Counted from the stretch's first letter, positions 51,159-61,350 are shown. The stretch: DNA of 64,000 nucleotides from Croceibacterium_A sp035626815 (GCA_035626815.1 DASPMY010000027.1:59512-123511), one strand, 5' to 3'. The notes: a model not told the origin generated them from the sequence alone. Program-made: numbers and translations.

Positions 51159-52563
51159 ACAATACGACGTCATCGTCCTCGGATCGGGCCCCGGCGGCTA
51201 TGTCGCCGCGATCCGCGCGGCGCAGCTCGGGCTGAAGACGGCGATCGTCGAGCGCGAGCTGCTCGGCGGGATCTGCCTCAACTGGGGATGCATTCCGACC
51301 AAGGCGCTGCTGCGCTCGGCCGAGATCTTCCACTACATGCAGCACGCCAAGGATTATGGCCTCGTTGCCAAAGGGATAGAGGCCGATCTTGAGGCGGTGG
51401 TGAAGCGCTCGCGCGGTGTGGCCAAGCAGCTCAACCAGGGCGTCACGCACCTGATGAAGAAGAACAAGATCGCGGTGCACATGGGCGAGGGCGTGCTGAC
51501 CGGCCCGACCGCGCTGACCGTCAAGGGCGAGAAGGGCGAGGAGAAGCTCACCGCCAAGCATGTCATCGTTGCCACCGGGGCGCGCGCCCGCGACCTGCCG
51601 TTCGCGCCGGCCGACGGCAAGCGGGTCTGGACCTATCGCCACGCCATGACTCCGCCCGAGATGCCCACGAAGCTGCTGGTGATCGGCTCGGGCGCGATCG
51701 GGATCGAGTTCGCAAGCTTCTACAACGACATGGGCGCCGAGGTGACCGTGGTCGAAATGCTCGACCGGATCGTCCCGGTCGAGGATGCCGACGTTTCGAC
51801 GCTCCTCGAGAAGTCGCTGACCAAGCAGGGCATGACCATCCGCACCGGCGCCGCGCTGGAGGAGCTGAAGGTCTCCGCCAACGGCGTCAGCGCCAAGATC
51901 AAAGGTAAGGACGGCAAGGTCGAGACCGCCGAATACAGCCACGTCATCGTCGCCATCGGCATCGCGCCCAACACCGAGAACCTCGGCCTCGAGAAGGCCG
52001 GCGCCAAGCTCGATCGCGGGTTCATCCAGATCGATCCCTACGGCCGCACCGCCGCCAAGGGCTTGTGGGCGATCGGCGACTGCACGCCCGGTCCCTGGCT
52101 GGCGCACAAAGCGTCACACGAGGGCGTGACCGCGGCTGAGGCGATCGCCCAGGAACTCGGCAACAAAGACGTCCACCCGCACCCGCTCGACCGCAACGCG
52201 ATTCCCGGCTGCACATATTGCCATCCGCAAGTCGCCAGCGTCGGGCTGACCGAGGCCAAGGCCAAGGAGGCCGGCTACACCGTCAAGGCCGGCACCTTCC
52301 CGTTCATCGGCAACGGCAAGGCGATCGCGCTCGGCGAGCCCGAGGGGTTCATCAAGACGGTATTCGACGCCAAGACCGGCGAATTGCTCGGCGCGCACAT
52401 GGTCGGCGCCGAGGTCACCGAGCTGATCCAGGGCTACACCGTCGGCAAGGTGCTCGAGACCACCGAGGCCGAGCTGATGGGCACGGTGTTCCCGCACCCG
52501 ACGCTGAGCGAGATGATGCACGAGAGCGTCCTCGCCGCGTACGGCCGCGCGCTGCACATCTGA
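51151..52563 (+). CDS. lpdA: dihydrolipoyl dehydrogenase (E3)
   Basis: A 470-residue FAD/NAD disulfide oxidoreductase that reoxidises dihydrolipoamide. The FAD motif is GSGPGGYVAAIRAAQ, the redox pair is C42/C47 in GGICLNWGCIPTK, the NAD-binding motif is GSGAIGIEFASFY, and the C-terminal HPTLSE (about 449) gives the catalytic His-Glu. The ATG has a GAAGGAG ribosome-binding site with ideal spacing. It is the E3 partner of pdhC, separated from it by the thioesterase and DUF559 genes. Confidence 0.97.
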   Translation: MAEQYDVIVLGSGPGGYVAAIRAAQLGLKTAIVERELLGGICLNWGCIPTKALLRSAEIFHYMQHAKDYGLVAKGIEADLEAVVKRSRGVAKQLNQGVTHLMKKNKIAVHMGEGVLTGPTALTVKGEKGEEKLTAKHVIVATGARARDLPFAPADGKRVWTYRHAMTPPEMPTKLLVIGSGAIGIEFASFYNDMGAEVTVVEMLDRIVPVEDADVSTLLEKSLTKQGMTIRTGAALEELKVSANGVSAKIKGKDGKVETAEYSHVIVAIGIAPNTENLGLEKAGAKLDRGFIQIDPYGRTAAKGLWAIGDCTPGPWLAHKASHEGVTAAEAIAQELGNKDVHPHPLDRNAIPGCTYCHPQVASVGLTEAKAKEAGYTVKAGTFPFIGNGKAIALGEPEGFIKTVFDAKTGELLGAHMVGAEVTELIQGYTVGKVLETTEAELMGTVFPHPTLSEMMHESVLAAYGRALHI

Positions 52564-52635
52564 CATAGGTTAAACCGCTCGCGGCACAGGGAATTCGGCG
52601 CCGGAACCGCTCTCCAAACGGGGCGTTTCGACGTC

Positions 52636-52818
52636 ATGGAATACGAGATCTCCGACGAGGACCGGCTGTTCGACGACAGCACCAACCCGAGCCTCAAGCA
52701 CGAGCACGCCCAGGCGATCCGCCACCAGTCGAGCGTGCGGCCGCAGGACTATCCGGCGGACAAGCGGCGGATGCAGAAGGCCGAGCTGATCCCCGAGGAG
52801 GAAGAGCCGCTCGCCTAG
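52636..52818 (+). CDS. small acidic protein of unknown function
   Basis: A 60-residue, highly charged, Cys-free protein (EYEISDEDRLFDDSTN at the start, EEEEPLA at the end) with no signal or membrane segment. No family recognised. Support is limited to an ATG, an open frame between two known genes, third-position GC bias like its neighbours and a weak GGGGCG upstream site. Confidence 0.5.
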   Translation: MEYEISDEDRLFDDSTNPSLKHEHAQAIRHQSSVRPQDYPADKRRMQKAELIPEEEEPLA

Positions 52819-52901
52819 CGGCCAGTTGCCTTTCAGTTCCCGATATGTTCTAGTGCGCCGATGCCGCGCGCCGCCATCCCGATTCCCGCCGGACCGGCGC
52901 G

Positions 52902-54152
52902 ATGAGCCGCCGCTCGGGCAGCGCCGACCTGCCGCTCCACGGCGGCCGCGTGCCGGCCTGGCTCGGCCGGCGGATGAGCCGGCTCGGCGCGGTGATCGCC
53001 GAGGCGATCGTGGTCGAATACGGCCGCGACGAGTTCCTCCGCCGCCTGGCGCATCCGTTCTGGTTCCAGTCGTTCGGCGCGGTGATGGGGATGGACTGGC
53101 ACTCGTCGGGCATCACCACCAGCGTGCTCGGCGCGCTCAAGCGGGGCCTCGCGCCGCTCTCCGGCGAGCTCGGCATCCACGTCTGCGGCGGGCGCGGCAG
53201 GCATAGCCGGGCCACGCCGGGCGAGCTGGCGCTGGTCGGCGAGCGCGTCGGTCTCGACGGCGCGGCGCTGGCGCGGACCAGCCGGCTGGTCGCCAAGGTC
53301 GACAGCGCCGCGCTGCAGGACGGCTTCGACCTCTACCTCCACGGCTTCATCGTCGCCGACGACGGCCGCTGGGTGGTGGTGCAGCAGGGCATGAACGGCG
53401 CGCGCGGCCAGGCGCGCCGCTACCACTGGCACAGCGAAGGCCTCGCCAGCTTCGTCGACGCGCCGCACGCCGCGATCGACGGGCCGGGGCAGGGGACCAT
53501 CGTCAACCTCGCCGACTGCCGCGCCGCCGCCTCGCGCGCCGGCCAGCTCGACTTGCTGGCGCGGCTCGGGCCCGACGGGATCGTCGCCGAGCTCGCCCGC
53601 CGCGAGCCGCCGCCGGCGCAAGCCTCGCTGCCGCACCTGACGATGCCCGATCATCACGACGTGCGCGCCGGGAACGTCGTCATGCGCCGGCTGCACGGGG
53701 CGCTCGCCGCGGCGGCCGAATGCGGCCCGCGGGACTTTCCCGAGCTGCTGCTGGTGCCGGGCGTCGGGGCGCGCACGGTGCGCTCGCTGGCGCTGGTCGC
53801 CGAGGTCGTCCACGGCGCGCCGTGCCGGTTCAGCGATCCGGCGCGCTTCTCGCTCGCCCACGGCGGCAAGGACCGGCATCCGTACCCGGTGCCGACCAAA
53901 GTGCTCGACCACACGATCGCGGTGATGAAGTCGGCCGTCCGCAAGGCGAGGCTGGGGCAGGGCGAGGAGCTCGCCGCCATCCGCCGGCTCGACGCCCAGG
54001 CCCGGCGGCTCGAGGCGACCGCCGGCGGGCCCTCGCTCGAAACGCTCGTCGCCGACGAGCTGGCCCGCTCGCCGGAGTACGGTGGCCGCAGCGTGTTCGG
54101 CTGGGAAGGGGAGGCGCCGCGCGCCGTGCTTGGAACGCGCCGCGAGCGGTGA
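52902..54152 (+). CDS. DUF763 protein with helix-hairpin-helix-like motif
   Basis: A 416-residue member of DUF763, a family spread over archaea and bacteria with no known function. Conserved blocks: DLPLHGGRVPAWL, YGRDEFLRRLAHPFWFQSFG, MDWHSSGITTSVLGALK, VCGGRGRHSRATP and QGMNGARGQARRYHW. Near residue 285, LLLVPGVGARTVRSLALVA resembles the DNA-binding HhH motif of repair glycosylases. ATG at 52902 chosen. The end of the protein is variable. A nucleic-acid role is an inference. Confidence 0.85.
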   Translation: MSRRSGSADLPLHGGRVPAWLGRRMSRLGAVIAEAIVVEYGRDEFLRRLAHPFWFQSFGAVMGMDWHSSGITTSVLGALKRGLAPLSGELGIHVCGGRGRHSRATPGELALVGERVGLDGAALARTSRLVAKVDSAALQDGFDLYLHGFIVADDGRWVVVQQGMNGARGQARRYHWHSEGLASFVDAPHAAIDGPGQGTIVNLADCRAAASRAGQLDLLARLGPDGIVAELARREPPPAQASLPHLTMPDHHDVRAGNVVMRRLHGALAAAAECGPRDFPELLLVPGVGARTVRSLALVAEVVHGAPCRFSDPARFSLAHGGKDRHPYPVPTKVLDHTIAVMKSAVRKARLGQGEELAAIRRLDAQARRLEATAGGPSLETLVADELARSPEYGGRSVFGWEGEAPRAVLGTRRER

Positions 54153-54224
54153 TAGGTCGCTCGCGAGGGGGGCGCTTGCCGGAAGGCACGAGGACATTCG
54201 CGGCCCTGCAATGGAGGGATGTGA

Positions 54225-55492
54225 ATGCGGCTTCTCGACAAGTTACTGCCCGAGCTGATCAAGCGCGGCGAGCTCACGGTGATCGACCACGCCGGGCGGA
54301 CCCACCGCTTCGGCGCGCCCGACCCGGAGCTCAAGCCGGTCACCGTGCGGCTGATGGACCGTACGGTGCCGCTGCAGATCGCCCGCGACCCGGCGCTCGG
54401 CACTGCGGAGGCATGGATGGACGACCGCCTGCGCTTCGAGCAGGGCGAGATCATCGACCTGATCCTCATCATCCGCCGCAACCGGCGGTGGGAGGAGCGC
54501 ACCCGCCCGGGCTTCCAGAAGAAGACCGGCAAGCTGCGCCACAAGCTCGACATGATGAACTACAAGGCGCGGGCGCTGAAGAACGTCCAGCACCACTACG
54601 ACATCGGCAACGACCTCTACCGCCTGTTCCTCGATCCGGACATGCAATACAGCTGCGGCTACTTCACCGATCCCGGCAACAGCATCGAGCAGGCGCAGCT
54701 CGACAAGAAGGCGCACATCGCCTCCAAGTTGCGGCTCGAGCCCGGCCAGAAGGTGGTCGACATCGGCTGCGGCTGGGGGGGGCTGGCGCTCTACCTCCAC
54801 AAGGTGGCCGACGTCGACGTGCTCGGCGTCACGCTGTCGAAGGAGCAGCTGGCGGTGGCGCGGCAGCGCGCCGAGGAGGCCGGCGTCTCGGACCGGGTCA
54901 AGTTCGAGCTGTGCGACTGGCGCGACATTCCCGGCGAGTTCGACCGCATCGTCTCGATCGGCATGTTCGAGCATCTCGGCCCGCCGTACTTCCAGACGTT
55001 CTTCCACAAGGTCCGCCAGCTGCTCAAGCCGGACGGCGTCGCGCTGATCCACACGATGGGCCGCATGGGCAAGCCGGGCACGACCGACCGCTTCATGCTC
55101 AAGTACATCTTCCCCGGCGGCTACCTGCCGGCGCTGTCCGAGATCGTCGGCGCCAGCGAGCGCGAGAAGCTGATCATGTCGGACTGCGAGGCGCTGCGCC
55201 TGCACTACATCTACACGCTCCACGCCTGGTACTTGCGCTTCATCGACAAGGAAGCCGAGATCACCGCGATGTACGACCGGCGCTTCTTCCGCCTTTACGC
55301 GTTCTACCTCGCCGCATCGATGACGATGTTCACCGACGGCGGGATGGTCGTCTACCAGCTGCAGTACTTGCGCGACCGCTACGCCGCGCCGGCGACGCGC
55401 GACTACATGCTCGACACCGAGCGGCGCCTGCGCGCCGAGCATCCGCTGGCGGAGCAGGCCGCGGCCGCGCTGGAAGTCGTTGCGGCGGAGGG

Positions 55493-55520
<28 letters not shown>
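54225..55520 (+). CDS. cfa: cyclopropane-fatty-acyl-phospholipid synthase family protein
   Basis: A 431-residue SAM-dependent enzyme that adds a methylene bridge to unsaturated fatty acyl chains of membrane lipids. The N-terminal lipid-binding domain is followed by VQHHYDIGNDLYRLFLD, QYSCGYF, the SAM site VVDIGCGWGGLALYL, the Glu-containing MFEHLG, and KYIFPGGYLPALSE. A cyclopropane, rather than plain methyl, product is assumed. The last 10 codons run antisense through the 3' end of tRNA-Lys. Confidence 0.9.
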
Positions 55521-55568
<48 letters not shown>

Positions 55569-55612
55569 GTCCGGGGCGTTTCCGCTGGACCCCGCGAATC
55601 GCGGGAGCGGCT

Positions 55613-55640
55613 CATATAGCGATTGTCGCGCCGCTGAAAA
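55613..55640 (-). promoter_or_regulatory. possible promoter of tRNA-Lys
   Basis: Minus strand: TTTTCA, 16 bp, TATATG. It lies 45-72 bp upstream of the mature tRNA 5' end, inside the rodA-tRNA gap. A CCCGCGATTCGCGGG hairpin sits between it and the tRNA. Confidence 0.35.
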
Positions 55641-55655
55641 GGGGCGCGGCCATCG

Positions 55656-56774
55656 CTAGGGCAGCCCGCCGCCGCCCGGCCGGCGGCTCCACCGCTCGAT
55701 CATCATCAGCGTGCCGATGCAGATCATGTTGGTCATCATCGACGAGCCGCCGTGGCTCATGAACGGCAGCGGGATGCCGACCACCGGGGCGAGGCCCATG
55801 ACCATCATCAGGTTGATGCAGGCGTAGAAGAAGATCGTCGCCGTCATCCCGCCGGCGAGCAGCCGCGAGAAGCGGTCCGGCGCGCGGCGCGCGACCGTCC
55901 AGCCCCAGCGGATGACGATGCCGAAGATCAGCAGCACCAGCAGCCCGCCGAGCAGGCCCCACTCCTCGGCCATCGTCGCGAACACGAAGTCGGTATGCGG
56001 CTCCGGCAGGTAGTTCAGGTGGCTCTGCGAGCCCTCGCCGAAGCCTTTGCCGGTCAGGCCGCCGGAGCCGATCGCGATCTTCGACTGGGTGATGTGATAG
56101 CCGGTCCCGAGCGGGTCGCTTTCCGGATCGAGGAAGGTCGTCACGCGCGCCCGCTGGTAATCGTGCAGCGCGAAGAAATAGGCGAGCGGCGCCGCCACCA
56201 AGACCGCCGCGCCGCCGCCGACGAACCATTTGACCGGCAGGCCGGCGAGGAACAGCACGACCGCGCCGCCGAAGCCGATCGCCAGCGCCGTGCCCAGGTC
56301 CGGCTGGAGCAGCACCAGCGCCATCGGGAAGCCGATCAGCACCCCCGCCGGGATCAGCGCGCGCCAGGTGTTGGTCATCCCCGCCGGCAGCGAATGGTAG
56401 AAGTGCGCCAGCACCAGCACGATCGTCGGCTTCATGAACTCGGACGGCTGCAGCACCAGCGGGCCGATGTTGAGCCAGCGTTGGCTGCCCCCGCCGATCG
56501 CGCCCATCGCCTCGACCGCCATCAGCAGCAGCAGCACGGCGCCGTACGCCGGGTAGGCGGCGAGCTGGACCAGGTCGCGCGGGAAGCGCGACAGGATCAG
56601 CGCCATCGTCAGGAACACCGCGAAGCGGATCACGTGCGACAGCGCGTACGGCTCGAGCGAGCCGCCGGCCGCCGAGTAGAGCACCGCCGCGCCGAACGCG
56701 ACCAGCGCGGTCAACGGCAGCACGACGCGCCAGGGGATGCCCTGGAACGGCGCCGGGAGCATCGCCGATCTCAT
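55656..56774 (-). CDS. rodA: rod-shape-determining glycosyltransferase RodA
   Basis: A 372-residue SEDS-family peptidoglycan glycosyltransferase with about ten membrane helices. Marks: GSQRWLNIGPLVLQPSEFMK, LLQPDLGTALAI, GLTGKGFGEGSQS, LPEPHTDFVFA and the final PLPFMSHGGSSM. It partners PBP2 for lateral wall synthesis. The ATG overlaps the mrdA stop (ATGA). It is the last gene of the mreB-mreC-mreD-mrdA-rodA operon. Confidence 0.96.
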   Translation of the reverse strand: MRSAMLPAPFQGIPWRVVLPLTALVAFGAAVLYSAAGGSLEPYALSHVIRFAVFLTMALILSRFPRDLVQLAAYPAYGAVLLLLMAVEAMGAIGGGSQRWLNIGPLVLQPSEFMKPTIVLVLAHFYHSLPAGMTNTWRALIPAGVLIGFPMALVLLQPDLGTALAIGFGGAVVLFLAGLPVKWFVGGGAAVLVAAPLAYFFALHDYQRARVTTFLDPESDPLGTGYHITQSKIAIGSGGLTGKGFGEGSQSHLNYLPEPHTDFVFATMAEEWGLLGGLLVLLIFGIVIRWGWTVARRAPDRFSRLLAGGMTATIFFYACINLMMVMGLAPVVGIPLPFMSHGGSSMMTNMICIGTLMMIERWSRRPGGGGLP

Positions 56775-58798
56775 TGGGCCGCCCCCGCGGCCGGCGCGGT
56801 CGGCTCGGGCGGCGGCGCCACGGCCCCGGTCGCGACCTCGGCCTGTTGGGCCGCGGCGCGCGCTTCGGCATCGACCTCGCGGGCGATCTCGGCCGGGTCG
56901 GACGGGGCCGGCGGGACGTCGATCCCCGCCGCCGCCGCGAACCGGGCATAGTCGGCGTCCAGCCGCTGCTGCGCCGTGCCGCCCCATTGCTCTTCCATCG
57001 CGTGCAGCGCCTCGAGGCCCTTCGCCGGATCGAACAGGAAGGTCATCACGTCGCGCGCGATCGGGTAGGCCGCGCCGGAGCCGCCGCCATGCTCGATCAC
57101 CACCGCGCCGGCGTAGCGCGGCTTGTCGAACGGGGCGAAGAAGATGAACAGGCCGTGGTCGCGGTACTTCCAGCTGCCGCCCTTGCCCCCGCCGACGTTG
57201 AGCGAGACGACCTGGGCGGTGCCGGTCTTGCCGGCCATCAGCACGTTCTCGACCGGGATGCGCGCGCGGCCGGCGGTGCCGGGGCCGTTGACCACGTCGC
57301 TCATCGCCTGCTGGATCACCTGCACGTGGTCGCCGTGGAAGTTCATGCTGTCGAAGCGCGGCTTGCTCTTGTCGAGCATCAGCCGCGGCATGATCTTGTT
57401 GCCGGTCGCCAGCCGCGAGGCCATCACCGCCAGCTGCAGCGGGTTCGCCAGCATGTAGCCTTGGCCGATCGTCGCATTGACGGTGTCGAAGGATTGCCAC
57501 GGCTGCCCGTATTTCTTCAGCTTCCACGCCGGGTCGGGCACGGTGCCGAAGAACTGGCTGGCGACGGGCAGGGGGAACTCCTGGCCCATCCCGAGGCGCT
57601 TGGCCATCGGCGCGATCACGTCCATGCCGAGCTGCTGGGCGAAGTGATAGAAGTACACGTCGCACGACTGGTAGATGCCCTTGGCCATGTTCACGCTGCC
57701 GTGGCCGCCGCGGTTCCAGCAGTGGAACACGCGGTTGCCGACGCGCAGCCCGCCACCGCAGCCGGTCGTCTCCTCGGGGTCGAGCCCGGCCTCGAGGAAC
57801 GACATCGCCACCATCGGCTTGACCGTCGAGCCGGGCGGGTAGAGCCCCTTGAGCACCTTGTTGCGCAGCGGCACGCGCTCGTTCTCGCTGAGCATCTGGT
57901 ACTCGACGCGGCCGATGCCGTCGGAGAAGCTGTTGGGATCGAAGCTCGGCATCGAGGCCATGCACAGCAAGTCGCCAGTCAGGCAGTCGAGCACCACCAC
58001 CGAGCCGCTCTCGAGGCCGAGCCGGCGGGCGGCGTAGTCCTGCAGCGGCCCGTCGATGGTCAGCTGGATCGGCTTGCCCTGGACGTCCTCGCGCGTCTCG
58101 AGGTCGCGCACGATGCGGCCCGAGGCGGTCACCTCGACGCGGCGCGCGCCGGGCTCGCCGCGCAGGACCTGCTCGAACTGCTTCTCGAGCCCGTCCTTGC
58201 CGAGCTTGAAGCCCGGGGTGACCAGCAGCGGCACCGGCTCCTGCTCGTACTCCTCGCGCGAGGCGGCGCCGACATAGCCGATCAAGTGGCCGACCGCGGG
58301 CCCGGTGGGATAGTAGCGCGAGAAGCCGCGCTGCGGGACGACGCCGGGCAGCTCGGGCAGGCGCACGCTGACCGCGGCGAACGTGTCGTAGTCGAGCCCG
58401 TCGGCGACCTGGACCGGCTGGAACCCCGCCGCCTTGTCGATCTTGTCGCGCAAGTCCTGCAGCTCGACCGGGGTGAAATTGAGCAGCCGGCCGACCTCGG
58501 TGATCTCGCGGTCGGCGTCCTTCAGCCGTTCGGGAATGATGTCGACGCGGAAGTCGGCCCGGTTGGAGGCGAGGGGGGAGCCGTTGCGGTCGAGGATCCA
58601 CCCGCGCCGGGGCGGGATCAGGGTGAGGTTCACCCGGTTGCTCTCCGCCTCCATCTCGTATTTCTCGTTCTCGGCGACGGCGATGTAGCCCATGCGCGCG
58701 GCGAGCAGCAGGCCGACGCCGCCCTGGATCGCGCCGACGACGAAGCTGCGCCGGTCGAAGCTATGGGCGAGCGTGGTCGAGGTGAACTTGTGGCGCAT
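56771..58798 (-). CDS. mrdA: penicillin-binding protein 2
   Basis: A 675-residue transpeptidase for cell elongation. One N-terminal membrane helix is followed by a pedestal dimerisation domain. The transpeptidase domain has the active-site Ser in PGSTVKPM (about 324), SCD in YQSCDVYFY and KTGTAQ (about 524). The C-terminal tail is Ala/Pro-rich and likely disordered. Coupled to rodA downstream. Confidence 0.96.
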   Translation of the reverse strand: MRHKFTSTTLAHSFDRRSFVVGAIQGGVGLLLAARMGYIAVAENEKYEMEAESNRVNLTLIPPRRGWILDRNGSPLASNRADFRVDIIPERLKDADREITEVGRLLNFTPVELQDLRDKIDKAAGFQPVQVADGLDYDTFAAVSVRLPELPGVVPQRGFSRYYPTGPAVGHLIGYVGAASREEYEQEPVPLLVTPGFKLGKDGLEKQFEQVLRGEPGARRVEVTASGRIVRDLETREDVQGKPIQLTIDGPLQDYAARRLGLESGSVVVLDCLTGDLLCMASMPSFDPNSFSDGIGRVEYQMLSENERVPLRNKVLKGLYPPGSTVKPMVAMSFLEAGLDPEETTGCGGGLRVGNRVFHCWNRGGHGSVNMAKGIYQSCDVYFYHFAQQLGMDVIAPMAKRLGMGQEFPLPVASQFFGTVPDPAWKLKKYGQPWQSFDTVNATIGQGYMLANPLQLAVMASRLATGNKIMPRLMLDKSKPRFDSMNFHGDHVQVIQQAMSDVVNGPGTAGRARIPVENVLMAGKTGTAQVVSLNVGGGKGGSWKYRDHGLFIFFAPFDKPRYAGAVVIEHGGGSGAAYPIARDVMTFLFDPAKGLEALHAMEEQWGGTAQQRLDADYARFAAAAGIDVPPAPSDPAEIAREVDAEARAAAQQAEVATGAVAPPPEPTAPAAGAAQ

Positions 58799-58802
58799 GC
58801 CG

Positions 58803-59357
58803 CTAGCCGAGGTAGCGCACGCGCATCAGGCGCAACCGGTCGAGCAAGGCGACCATCCGGGCGACGAGCGGGACGAGCACGATCGACAGCAATAGCTGCG
58901 GTCCGATGACCGTCAGCTGCACGAACGTGAGCTCGGCGCCCGAGAGCAGCGCGGCGAAGGCGAGGTACAGCGCCAGGATCAGCCCGGCGGTCAGCCAGTC
59001 GAGCCAGAAGCTGCGCCACGGGAAGCGGATCTCGAGCAGCTCGATGGCGATCAGCGTCAGCGAGAACAGCACGATGCCGCTGCCGAGCGGCTGCCCCGAA
59101 TAGAGATCGTCGAACAGCCCCAGCGGCAGGCCGGCCCACAGCGGCAGCAGGCCGGGCCGCAGCAGGCGCCAGGCGAGCATCAGCATGAAGCCGAACGGCG
59201 GCAGCACCGGCGCCGGGGCGATGATCGGCAGCCACGGGGTCAGCGAGCCGAGCAGGATGGTCAGCCACGGCAGGCCGTAAGCCAGCAGCGGCGATTGCGC
59301 CCGGTTGATGCGGCTGCCGAACGGATCGCGCCGCGATTGCGGGTTGAGCCGCTCCAT
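58803..59357 (-). CDS. mreD: rod shape-determining protein MreD
   Basis: A 184-residue inner-membrane protein with about five helices and the typical GLPLGLFDDLYSGQPLG stretch (MreD's conserved G.. DL ..G segment). It belongs to the elongasome with MreC and RodA. The ATG shares bases with the mreC stop (TGATG), and mrdA begins 5 bp after its stop. Confidence 0.9.
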   Translation of the reverse strand: MERLNPQSRRDPFGSRINRAQSPLLAYGLPWLTILLGSLTPWLPIIAPAPVLPPFGFMLMLAWRLLRPGLLPLWAGLPLGLFDDLYSGQPLGSGIVLFSLTLIAIELLEIRFPWRSFWLDWLTAGLILALYLAFAALLSGAELTFVQLTVIGPQLLLSIVLVPLVARMVALLDRLRLMRVRYLG

Positions 59358-60280
59358 CAGCCCGTCGGCGCTTCGGCGGCTTCGGGCGCCGGCGCGCGGA
59401 CCGCTGCGGCGGCCTCGGGCTGCCAGATCGGCTCGACGACCACGACGTCGGTCGCGGCCGGGTTGCTCAGCAGCTGGGCGATGGCGCCGTCGCGGGTGAT
59501 CTCGGTCGCGAGGGCCACCGGGATGTTGGGGCGGAACAGGCCGCCGGCGCCGGACGTGACGAACACGTCACCCGGCTTGATCGGGTTGATGCCGAGATTG
59601 ATCAGCCGCAGCCGCAGCGAGCCGTCGGAGCGGCCCTCGGCGAAGGCGACGAGGTTGTCCTCGGCCCGGCGCACCGGGACCATGCTCTCGCTGTCGGTCA
59701 GCAGCAGCACGCGCGAGCTGCGCCCGCCGACCTCGAGGATCCGCCCGACGAGGCCCATCGGCGAGGTCACCGGCATCCCCGGCCTCACGCCGTCGGCGCG
59801 GCCGGCGGAAAGGTAGCCGATGCGCCGCGCGCTCGACGAGGTCGAGCCGATCAGCCGCGCCACCGCCACGGTCCGCGCGTCGTCCGCGGCGAGGCCGAGC
59901 ACCGCCTTGAGCCGGGCGTTCTCCTGCCGCAGCGCTTCGGCTTCGGCGAGGCGGACGCGGGCGATCTTCACTTCCTCCTCGAGCTCGGCGTTGCGGCTGC
60001 CGGCGCGGTAGTAGCCGGCCACCGCCTCGAAGAAGCCCTGGCTCTGGGTGCGGCCCACGGCGCCGGCCTCGCCCGCGGGAGAAGCCGCGTCGGCGGCCAT
60101 CGTCCGCAGCCCGTTGAAGGTCTCGGGCCGCAGCAGCGAGATGACCAACAGGGCCGCGCCGAGCAGCGCGCCGAACCCGGCCACGAGGTAGCCGGCGAAC
60201 ACGCCCATCTGGGCCTTCTTGTTGCTTCGCGAGCGGCGGCCCGGGCCCGTATTGATGACCGGCGGCGCCATAACCGCCAT
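59357..60280 (-). CDS. mreC: rod shape-determining protein MreC
   Basis: A 307-residue periplasmic scaffold. One membrane helix (residues about 25-50) is followed by a coiled coil (AELEEEVKIARVRLAEAEAL) and the two beta-barrel domains (VRPGMPVTSPMGLVGRI through VFVTSGAGGLF). The C-terminus is Ala/Pro-rich. It activates PBP2. About 20 bp separate it from mreB upstream. Confidence 0.94.
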   Translation of the reverse strand: MAVMAPPVINTGPGRRSRSNKKAQMGVFAGYLVAGFGALLGAALLVISLLRPETFNGLRTMAADAASPAGEAGAVGRTQSQGFFEAVAGYYRAGSRNAELEEEVKIARVRLAEAEALRQENARLKAVLGLAADDARTVAVARLIGSTSSSARRIGYLSAGRADGVRPGMPVTSPMGLVGRILEVGGRSSRVLLLTDSESMVPVRRAEDNLVAFAEGRSDGSLRLRLINLGINPIKPGDVFVTSGAGGLFRPNIPVALATEITRDGAIAQLLSNPAATDVVVVEPIWQPEAAAAVRAPAPEAAEAPTG

Positions 60281-60300
60281 TCCCCTCTAGATCGTTGCCG

Positions 60301-61350
60301 TCACGCGGTCATCAGCACGCCGCGGTAGACCGGGTCTTCCATCGCCCGGCCGGTGCCCATGGCCACGCACGACAGCGGATCCTCGGCGACGGTGACCGGC
60401 AGCCCGGTCTCTTCCTTGAGGTGGTCGTCGAGGCCCTGGATCAGCGCCCCGCCGCCGGTCAGCACGATGCCCTGGTCGACGATGTCGGCGGCGAGCTCGG
60501 GCGCGGTGTTCTCGAGCGCGATGCGCACGCCCTCGACGATCGCCCCGATCGGCTCGCTCAGGGCCTCGGCGATGTTGGCCTGGTTGATGGTGATCTCCTT
60601 GGGCACGCCATTGACGAGGTCGCGGCCCTTGATGGTGATCTGCTCGCCGACGCCGTCCTCGGGCACGGTGGCGATGCCGTACTCCTTCTTGATCCGCTCG
60701 GCGGTGGCGTCGCCGATCAGCAGGTTGTGGTGGCGGCGGACGTAGCTGACGATCGCCTCGTCCATCTTGTCGCCGCCGGTACGCACCGAGGTGGTGTAGG
60801 CGAGGCCGCGCAGGCTCAGCACCGCGACCTCTGTCGTGCCGCCGCCGATGTCGACGACCATCGAGCCGACCGGCTCGGTCACCGGCATGTCGGCGCCGAT
60901 CGCCGCGGCCATCGGCTCGAGGATCAGGAAGACTTCCGATGCCCCGGCGTTGCTCGCCGCGTCGCGGATCGCGCGGCGCTCGACCGAGGTCGAGCCCGAC
61001 GGCACGCAGATGACGATCTCGGGCGGGCTGAACATGCTCGTGCGCTTGCCGTTCACCTTGCGGATGAAGTGCTTGATCATCTCCTCGGCGATCTCGATGT
61101 CGGCGATCACGCCGTCGCGCAACGGGCGGATCGCCTCGATGCTGTCGGGGGTCTTGCCCATCATCAGCTTGGCGTCGTCGCCGACCGCCTTGACGCGCTT
61201 GACGCCGTTGAGCGTTTCGATGGCCACCACCGACGGCTCGTTGAGCACGATGCCGCGGTCCTGGACGTAAACCAGCGTGTTCGCCGTCCCCAGGTCGATC
61301 GCCATGTTCTGCGACCCGAACTTGAAAAATCGTGAGAAGAAGGAAGCCAT
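60301..61350 (-). CDS. mreB: rod shape-determining protein MreB
   Basis: A 349-residue bacterial actin that guides lateral wall growth. N-terminal amphipathic MASFFSRFFKFGSQN (membrane-binding), MAIDLGTANTLVYV phosphate loop 1, GSMVVDIGGGTTEVAVLSL and GIVLTGGGALIQGL. ATG at 61350 chosen because upstream codons are in the divergent mutL spacer. It opens the operon and diverges from mutL. Confidence 0.97.
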   Translation of the reverse strand: MASFFSRFFKFGSQNMAIDLGTANTLVYVQDRGIVLNEPSVVAIETLNGVKRVKAVGDDAKLMMGKTPDSIEAIRPLRDGVIADIEIAEEMIKHFIRKVNGKRTSMFSPPEIVICVPSGSTSVERRAIRDAASNAGASEVFLILEPMAAAIGADMPVTEPVGSMVVDIGGGTTEVAVLSLRGLAYTTSVRTGGDKMDEAIVSYVRRHHNLLIGDATAERIKKEYGIATVPEDGVGEQITIKGRDLVNGVPKEITINQANIAEALSEPIGAIVEGVRIALENTAPELAADIVDQGIVLTGGGALIQGLDDHLKEETGLPVTVAEDPLSCVAMGTGRAMEDPVYRGVLMTA

